Shown piece after piece: positions 38,526-42,027 of a DNA stretch of 42,027 bases. A program made the position numbers and the translations under genes. The stretch covers positions 1 through 42,027 of the forward strand of contig DJYF01000006.1 in NCBI GenBank assembly GCA_002450035.1, read 5' to 3'. Source of the stretch: Caryophanales bacterium UBA6985. GTDB lineage: Bacteria > Bacillota_I > Bacilli_A > RF39 > UBA660. Below the pieces are notes generated by a model, which saw only the letters and a program-made list of their open reading frames with translations, was not told the origin of the DNA and made no database searches. Numbering within the stretch: the stretch's first letter is position 1; each line of letters starts with the position of its first letter.

Positions 38526-38534
38526 ATTGTAACA
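38526..38534 (-). promoter_or_regulatory. Promoter -10 of the polytopic membrane protein gene (extended)
   Basis: Minus-strand TGTTACAAT lies 23 bases upstream of the ATG at 38502 and overlaps the first codons of the longer frame, which rules out its upstream start. Confidence 0.5.
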
Positions 38535-38616
38535 TAGATTATGATGAATATAAATAATACCATGATGGCATGTAGGAACATGTTAAACACGAACTATCTA
38601 CTTTTATAATCATAAA

Positions 38617-38650
38617 AAAATGCACCATTTTATTAAAATAAGTACATTTT
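38617..38650 (-). terminator. rlmD operon terminator
   Basis: Outer stem AAAATGTAC / GTGCATTTT with one G-U pair and an inner AT hairpin, followed on the minus strand by TTT. It starts 3 bases after the rlmD stop. The rest of the 150-base gap 38503-38653 holds the next promoter and nothing else I can support. Confidence 0.65.
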
Positions 38651-38653
38651 TAT

Positions 38654-39847
38654 TTATCTCTTACCTAATATACAGACAGTTTCAACATGATAAGTATTTG
38701 GAAACATATCAAGTACAGATAATTTAGAAATATAATATTTTTCAGTTAATATTTTTAAATCTCTAGCAAGAGTCATTTGATCACATGAAATATAAGCAAT
38801 AGTCTTAGGATTAATATCCATTATCTCGTTTATAGTTTCTTCGTTTAATCCACTTCTAGGAGGATCTACTATAACTGTATCAAAAGACTTATCTATTTTC
38901 TTTAAAATACTACCTGTATCACCTACAAAAAAGTTTGCATTTTCTACATTATTAATTAAAGCATTCTCTTTTGCATTTAAAATAGCATTTTCTATTTTTT
39001 CTATACCATATATAGTTTTAAAATTATCTTTTAAAGATAGACCCATTACTCCTACACCACAGTATAGATCAAGTAAGTTTTCACCACTTAAATTAAACTT
39101 TAGTATCTTAAATATTTCACTTGCAATATAATTATTAATTTGAAAAAAAGAGTTATATGATATTTTAAATTTCATATCACCTATTTCATCATAGAAATAA
39201 TTCTCTCCATAATAAGTTTTATCATTAATAACTATACCAATAATATTACTTGGTAAATCATTATCAATAACTACTTTTTCTTTACTATCAATAGCAATTA
39301 ATACTTCATCTTTATTATTACATCTAATAACAATAGAACCATTTATAATATTAAACTTATTCTTATTACTAATAATATTATTAATAGAATTATTAACTAG
39401 CAAACAGTTATTAATTTCACATAATGTATGTGTATTTGAATTATAATAACCCCATTTACCATTTTTAACTTTTAAAGTTATTTTATTTCTATAGAATAAC
39501 TCTTTATTACTCTTAACTAATTTAATTTCATTATCTATTCCAGCATATTTATGTAATATATCTTTTGATTTTTGTAACTTATAATTTTCCTGGGATTCTA
39601 TTCCCATGTGCATTATATTACAACCACCACATTTATCATAAAAAGGACATTTAGGTTTTACTCTCATACTATTACTAGTAATAATATCAGTAGTAACTCC
39701 TTCCATATATTTTTTCTTTTCTTTTGTTATTTGAACATTTACTTCTTCTTTAGGTAAAGCATTATTTACAAAAACGATTTTACCATCTTTATAACCAATG
39801 CCTCTTCCTTCATTATCTAGTTTTTCTATTATCATTCTTGTAGTCAT
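38654..39847 (-). CDS. rlmD: 23S rRNA (uracil-C5)-methyltransferase, RlmD/RumA family
   Basis: 397 residues. It places m5U in 23S rRNA using SAM. The N-terminal TRAM domain (about 1-60) has IEKLDNEGRGIGY. The Fe-S cluster is bound by C67, C73, C76 and probably C148. The methylase domain has SYNSFFQIN, LLDLYCGVGVMGL (SAM), VDPPRSGL, the catalytic Cys355 in YISCDQMTLARDL and the Glu389 base in HVETVCIL. No good Shine-Dalgarno is present before the ATG at 39847, and a second start at codon 5 is equally poor. The gene overlaps rluB by 35 bases, so coupled translation is likely. Target could also be another uracil (RlmCD type), which is common in Firmicutes. Confidence 0.9.
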   Translation of the reverse strand: MTTRMIIEKLDNEGRGIGYKDGKIVFVNNALPKEEVNVQITKEKKKYMEGVTTDIITSNSMRVKPKCPFYDKCGGCNIMHMGIESQENYKLQKSKDILHKYAGIDNEIKLVKSNKELFYRNKITLKVKNGKWGYYNSNTHTLCEINNCLLVNNSINNIISNKNKFNIINGSIVIRCNNKDEVLIAIDSKEKVVIDNDLPSNIIGIVINDKTYYGENYFYDEIGDMKFKISYNSFFQINNYIASEIFKILKFNLSGENLLDLYCGVGVMGLSLKDNFKTIYGIEKIENAILNAKENALINNVENANFFVGDTGSILKKIDKSFDTVIVDPPRSGLNEETINEIMDINPKTIAYISCDQMTLARDLKILTEKYYISKLSVLDMFPNTYHVETVCILGKR

Positions 39848-40544
39848 ATAATTTATGTACTTCTTTTATCGTTAATTGACGATATTCTCCACTTTTAAGT
39901 CCATCTAAAGTTAAGAACCCATATGAAGTTCTTGTTAATTTATCAACTAAATATCCACATGATTCAAATACTCTTTTAATAATATGATTACGTCCTTCAG
40001 TAATAGTTATTTCAACTAAACAATTGTCTTTAGCTTTATTTACTTCTTTTAATTTAACTCTTGTTGGTTTACAAATTCTACCATCAATCATAACACCTGA
40101 TTGTATTTTCTTTAAATCAGCAATATCTAAAACTCTATTTAACTTAGCAATATATGTTTTAGGTACTCTATGTCTTGGATGAGTAAGAATATTATCAAGT
40201 TCACCATCATTAGTTAAAAGAAGTAATCCTGTTGTATCATAATCAAGTCTACCTACAGGAAATACTCTCTTATCTGTATCTATATAATCAACTACTGTTT
40301 TTCTTTCTTTATCATCACTTACAGCTGTAATAACACTTCTAGGTTTATTGAATAAAAAGTATACTTTTTCTTCCTTCTTAATCATGTTACCTTCAACAAC
40401 AATTACATCGTCCCCTGCAACCTTTGTACCAAGTTCAGTTACTTTTTTATCATTAACATAAACCTTACCAGCTTTAATTAACTCTTCTGCTTTTCTTCTA
40501 GAAGTATAACCTGATTCAGCTATTACTTTTTGTAGTCTTTCCAT
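39813..40544 (-). CDS. rluB: rRNA pseudouridine synthase (RluB/RsuA family)
   Basis: 243 residues. The N-terminal S4 domain (about 1-60; MERLQKVIAESGYTSRRKAE start) binds RNA. The catalytic Asp101 sits in VGRLDYDTTGLLLLTNDGEL. NKPRSVITAVSDD, HPRHRVPKTYIAKL and EGRNHIIKRVFESCGY are family marks. It converts a specific uridine in 23S rRNA to pseudouridine. GGAG is 10 bases before the ATG. It overlaps rlmD by 35 bases and lies 35 bases after the small membrane protein gene, in an operon beginning with recX. RsuA (16S) is less likely given the full length and motif style. Confidence 0.93.
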   Translation of the reverse strand: MERLQKVIAESGYTSRRKAEELIKAGKVYVNDKKVTELGTKVAGDDVIVVEGNMIKKEEKVYFLFNKPRSVITAVSDDKERKTVVDYIDTDKRVFPVGRLDYDTTGLLLLTNDGELDNILTHPRHRVPKTYIAKLNRVLDIADLKKIQSGVMIDGRICKPTRVKLKEVNKAKDNCLVEITITEGRNHIIKRVFESCGYLVDKLTRTSYGFLTLDGLKSGEYRQLTIKEVHKLYDYKNDNRKTR

Positions 40545-40579
40545 ATTTCTTACTCTCCTTTTATTCTCTATTATTAATA

Positions 40580-41032
40580 TTATTTACTATTTTTCTTTGT
40601 TGTATTTTTAGCAGTTGTCTTCTTTTCAACTGTTTTCTTTTTAGTAGTTTTTTCTTTTACTTCTTTTGCTTTTCTCTCTTTAACATTAAGAAGTAATTGT
40701 TCTCTTTCCCAACGTTTCTTTTGTTCTTCATGTAACTCTTTAACAATCATATCGTTTACAAGTTTACTAACTGTTCTCTTTGCAAACATTAAAAATGAAA
40801 CACAGAAAACAAGTAAAAAGCAATCTATAATAATATTACTTAAACTATAATCATACTTAATTTGTTTTAAATAAAAATCTATACATATTGCAATAATAGA
40901 ATAAATAATACCTATTATACAAATAATTCTTAATCTTTTAAATTTTGAATATACAACAGGTTTAGCTTCTTTAAATTTATTTAAGGCTTCCTTTTGTTCT
41001 TCTTTAGTCATTCTATCAAATTTATTCTTCAT
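40580..41032 (-). CDS. Small two-helix membrane protein with Lys-rich tail
   Basis: 150 residues. Two hydrophobic helices at about 36-54 and 66-84 are flanked by basic residues. Residues 85-120 form a charged helix (LHEEQKKRWEREQLLLN), and the last 30 residues are almost only Lys, Thr, Glu and Ala (KKTVEKKTTAKNTTKKNSK). Both ends should be cytoplasmic. I recognise no family. The gene overlaps recX by 11 bases and its start has AGGTAATT-type weak Shine-Dalgarno (GGGAGG lies just upstream at the recX end), so coupling with recX is expected. A membrane link for an RNA-modifying operon is possible but unsupported. Confidence 0.7.
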   Translation of the reverse strand: MKNKFDRMTKEEQKEALNKFKEAKPVVYSKFKRLRIICIIGIIYSIIAICIDFYLKQIKYDYSLSNIIIDCFLLVFCVSFLMFAKRTVSKLVNDMIVKELHEEQKKRWEREQLLLNVKERKAKEVKEKTTKKKTVEKKTTAKNTTKKNSK

Positions 41033-41771
41033 AATTACCTCCCAAATTAAAACCCTTTCTATATAAATAAGATTTAACTTTACAATCTAATTCATATCCT
41101 TCATATTTAGAAGAATACTTTTTATATGCTTTCTCATATTCTATTCTTTTAGCATCTTTATCATCAATTTTAAATGACGATAAACAATCTAAAATTGTTT
41201 CTTTATTATAACCTAAATTTTGTAATTCTAATACTATTTTATTCTTAATTACATAAGAACTTTTATTTTTATTTTGTTTTAATTTATGTTCTATAATTGA
41301 ATTAATTCTTGTTTTCCAAAAATCATCATTAAACACATTTAAATATTCATCTATATCATCATTAAATCCTAATTTAATTAAATCATTTTTAATTCTTTTA
41401 GGTCCTTTATTAGATAGATTAATAGAATCATTAATATATGCTTTTAAATAAACTTCTTTATTTAAATAACCTTGTTCTTTTAGTTTAAGAATAGTCTTAT
41501 CTATAACACTTTCATTTATATCATATTTTTTTAAATAATCTCTTATTTCTTTTTCACATTTCATTTTATTAGTTAATGTTTTAATAGATAAATAATAAGC
41601 TTTCATTTCATTATTATATTCTATTATTTCATTAAATAATTCTTCATCAATTGTCTTGATATAACCAAGAGAATATTTAACAATAACATCATCATATAAT
41701 TTATATTTTTCTCCATCTATATAAACTATATATTTATTTCCTCGATCTTTAACAAACTTTTCTACTTTCAT
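41022..41771 (-). CDS. recX: Regulatory protein RecX
   Basis: 249 residues. RecX proteins are built from three-helix repeats and control RecA filaments. Landmarks are YLSIKTLTNKMKCEKEIRDYL, VIDKTILKLKEQGYLNKEVYLKAYI, NLSNKGPKRIKNDLIKLG and the C-terminal KVKSYLYRKGFN; cited here in short form: RDYL, EQGYLNKE, GPKRIKNDL and YRKGF. The length is typical of the longer Firmicutes form. AAGGGG lies 7 bases before the ATG, and an extended -10 box at 41790-41798 starts the operon recX - small membrane protein - rluB - rlmD. recA is not in the window. Confidence 0.9.
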   Translation of the reverse strand: MKVEKFVKDRGNKYIVYIDGEKYKLYDDVIVKYSLGYIKTIDEELFNEIIEYNNEMKAYYLSIKTLTNKMKCEKEIRDYLKKYDINESVIDKTILKLKEQGYLNKEVYLKAYINDSINLSNKGPKRIKNDLIKLGFNDDIDEYLNVFNDDFWKTRINSIIEHKLKQNKNKSSYVIKNKIVLELQNLGYNKETILDCLSSFKIDDKDAKRIEYEKAYKKYSSKYEGYELDCKVKSYLYRKGFNLGGNYEE

Positions 41772-41789
41772 TTTATCCCCTTCAAATGA

Positions 41790-41798
41790 ATTATAACA
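41790..41798 (-). promoter_or_regulatory. recX operon promoter -10 (extended)
   Basis: Minus-strand TGTTATAAT lies 18 bases upstream of the recX ATG, directly after the terminator of the truncated gene. Confidence 0.6.
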
Positions 41799-41800
41799 TA

Positions 41801-41832
41801 AAAAAGCTTATACATTAAGTTGTATAAGCTTT
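41801..41832 (-). terminator. Terminator of the truncated gene at the window edge
   Basis: 12 bp stem AAAGCTTATACA / TGTATAAGCTTT with a 6-base loop, followed by TTT. It begins 5 bases after the stop codon at 41838. Confidence 0.88.
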
Positions 41833-41837
41833 ATTTA

Positions 41838-42027
41838 TTAATGACGTTTATATGCATCAGTTGTATAAAGGATTCCAGATAGTCTATTTACTACATCAGA
41901 GTTTCCACCATCTTCTGTTTTTATTATTGTTCCATCTTGTCCACTTGCACTTACTGATACTGCTGCATATGGAGGTGATTCATAAATATCATAAAAAGTT
42001 ATGTGATAATCTTTATTTATATTTACT
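41838..42027 (-). CDS. C-terminal end of an unidentified protein (cut by window edge)
   Basis: The last 62 residues are visible; the first codon in frame starts at 42026. The end reads VSVSASGQDGTIIKTEDGGN, then SDVVNRLSGILYTTDAYKRH. The composition is that of a real beta-rich protein, and a strong terminator 5 bases beyond the stop supports it. The piece is too short to name a family; the upstream part is needed. Confidence 0.6.
   Translation of the reverse strand, partial: VNINKDYHITFYDIYESPPYAAVSVSASGQDGTIIKTEDGGNSDVVNRLSGILYTTDAYKRH

Noticed and set aside
38503..38616. A small RNA or extra gene in the gap between rlmD and the membrane protein gene
   Set aside because: It holds only a promoter box and AT-rich sequence; no frame or stable structure beyond the rlmD terminator could be supported.
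1..42027. TGA read as Trp (genetic code 4)
   Set aside because: Conserved genes are complete under the standard code and Trp positions use TGG; there is no sign of genes broken at TGA. Only the absence of TGA is supported.
1..42027. CRISPR array, tRNA, rRNA, insertion sequence or prophage module
   Set aside because: Intergenic gaps are all under about 180 bases and no spaced repeats, cloverleaf-type sequence, transposase or phage structural gene was seen.

Overview
The window reads as a chromosomal segment of a very AT-rich, walled, Gram-positive-type bacterium of the class Bacilli. Base composition is about 30% GC by eye. Almost every gene has an AGGAGG-type ribosome site, and promoters are mostly TGnTATAAT. 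The gene set includes ezrA, yvcK, murB, an ezrA-cysteine desulfurase operon, a YmfF/YmfH-like M16 pair and ylmH. No gene ends in TGA, and T-rich hairpin terminators often overlap the stop codon. The closest fit I can suggest is an uncultured gut lineage near RF39 or the Erysipelotrichales, that is, a walled relative of the Mollicutes. This is an inference from gene content, not from a marker gene. No rRNA, tRNA, CRISPR array, insertion sequence or prophage module was seen, and no gene-free stretch exceeds 300 bases.

Layout. 0-2 kb: start of gltX, a small anchored protein and trpS, all on the minus strand. 2-3.5 kb: two divergent tandem paralogues of unknown family on the plus strand. 3.5-7.5 kb: a small ORF, cysteine desulfurase, ezrA and mutM. 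7.5-19 kb: an envelope-rich region holding a prepilin-like protein, an HExxH protein, Pro- and Thr-rich single-pass membrane proteins, polA, and an operon of a dockerin-bearing glucosaminidase followed by a membrane-anchored cohesin-like protein. 19-21 kb: yvcK with a protein-kinase-like partner. 21-24 kb: a FIST-aldehyde dehydrogenase operon with somewhat higher GC. 24-30 kb: two M16 peptidase-family proteins, pta, murB, small membrane proteins, a membrane-tethered flavodoxin and ylmH. 31-37 kb: a variant SLC1-type transporter, a Sel1-repeat protein, a second prepilin-like gene, a DUF3419-like methyltransferase-fold protein and a nucleotide-salvage trio. 37-42 kb: a polytopic membrane protein and the recX - hypothetical - rluB - rlmD operon, then a truncated gene at the edge.

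The most distinctive system is the cohesin/dockerin pair at 13.6-17.0 kb. A secreted peptidoglycan hydrolase carries a two-repeat calcium-binding dockerin. The next gene encodes an extracellular cohesin-like domain on a transmembrane anchor with a highly charged cytoplasmic tail. This looks like a non-cellulosomal, calcium-dependent way to dock a wall hydrolase on the cell surface. Around it lie several single-pass surface proteins with Thr-rich stalks or Pro/Val/Glu-rich cytoplasmic arms. Other leads are a kinase-like gene translated with yvcK, an inverted-repeat-rich promoter driving FIST-ALDH, and the complete absence of TGA among 41 visible stop codons.
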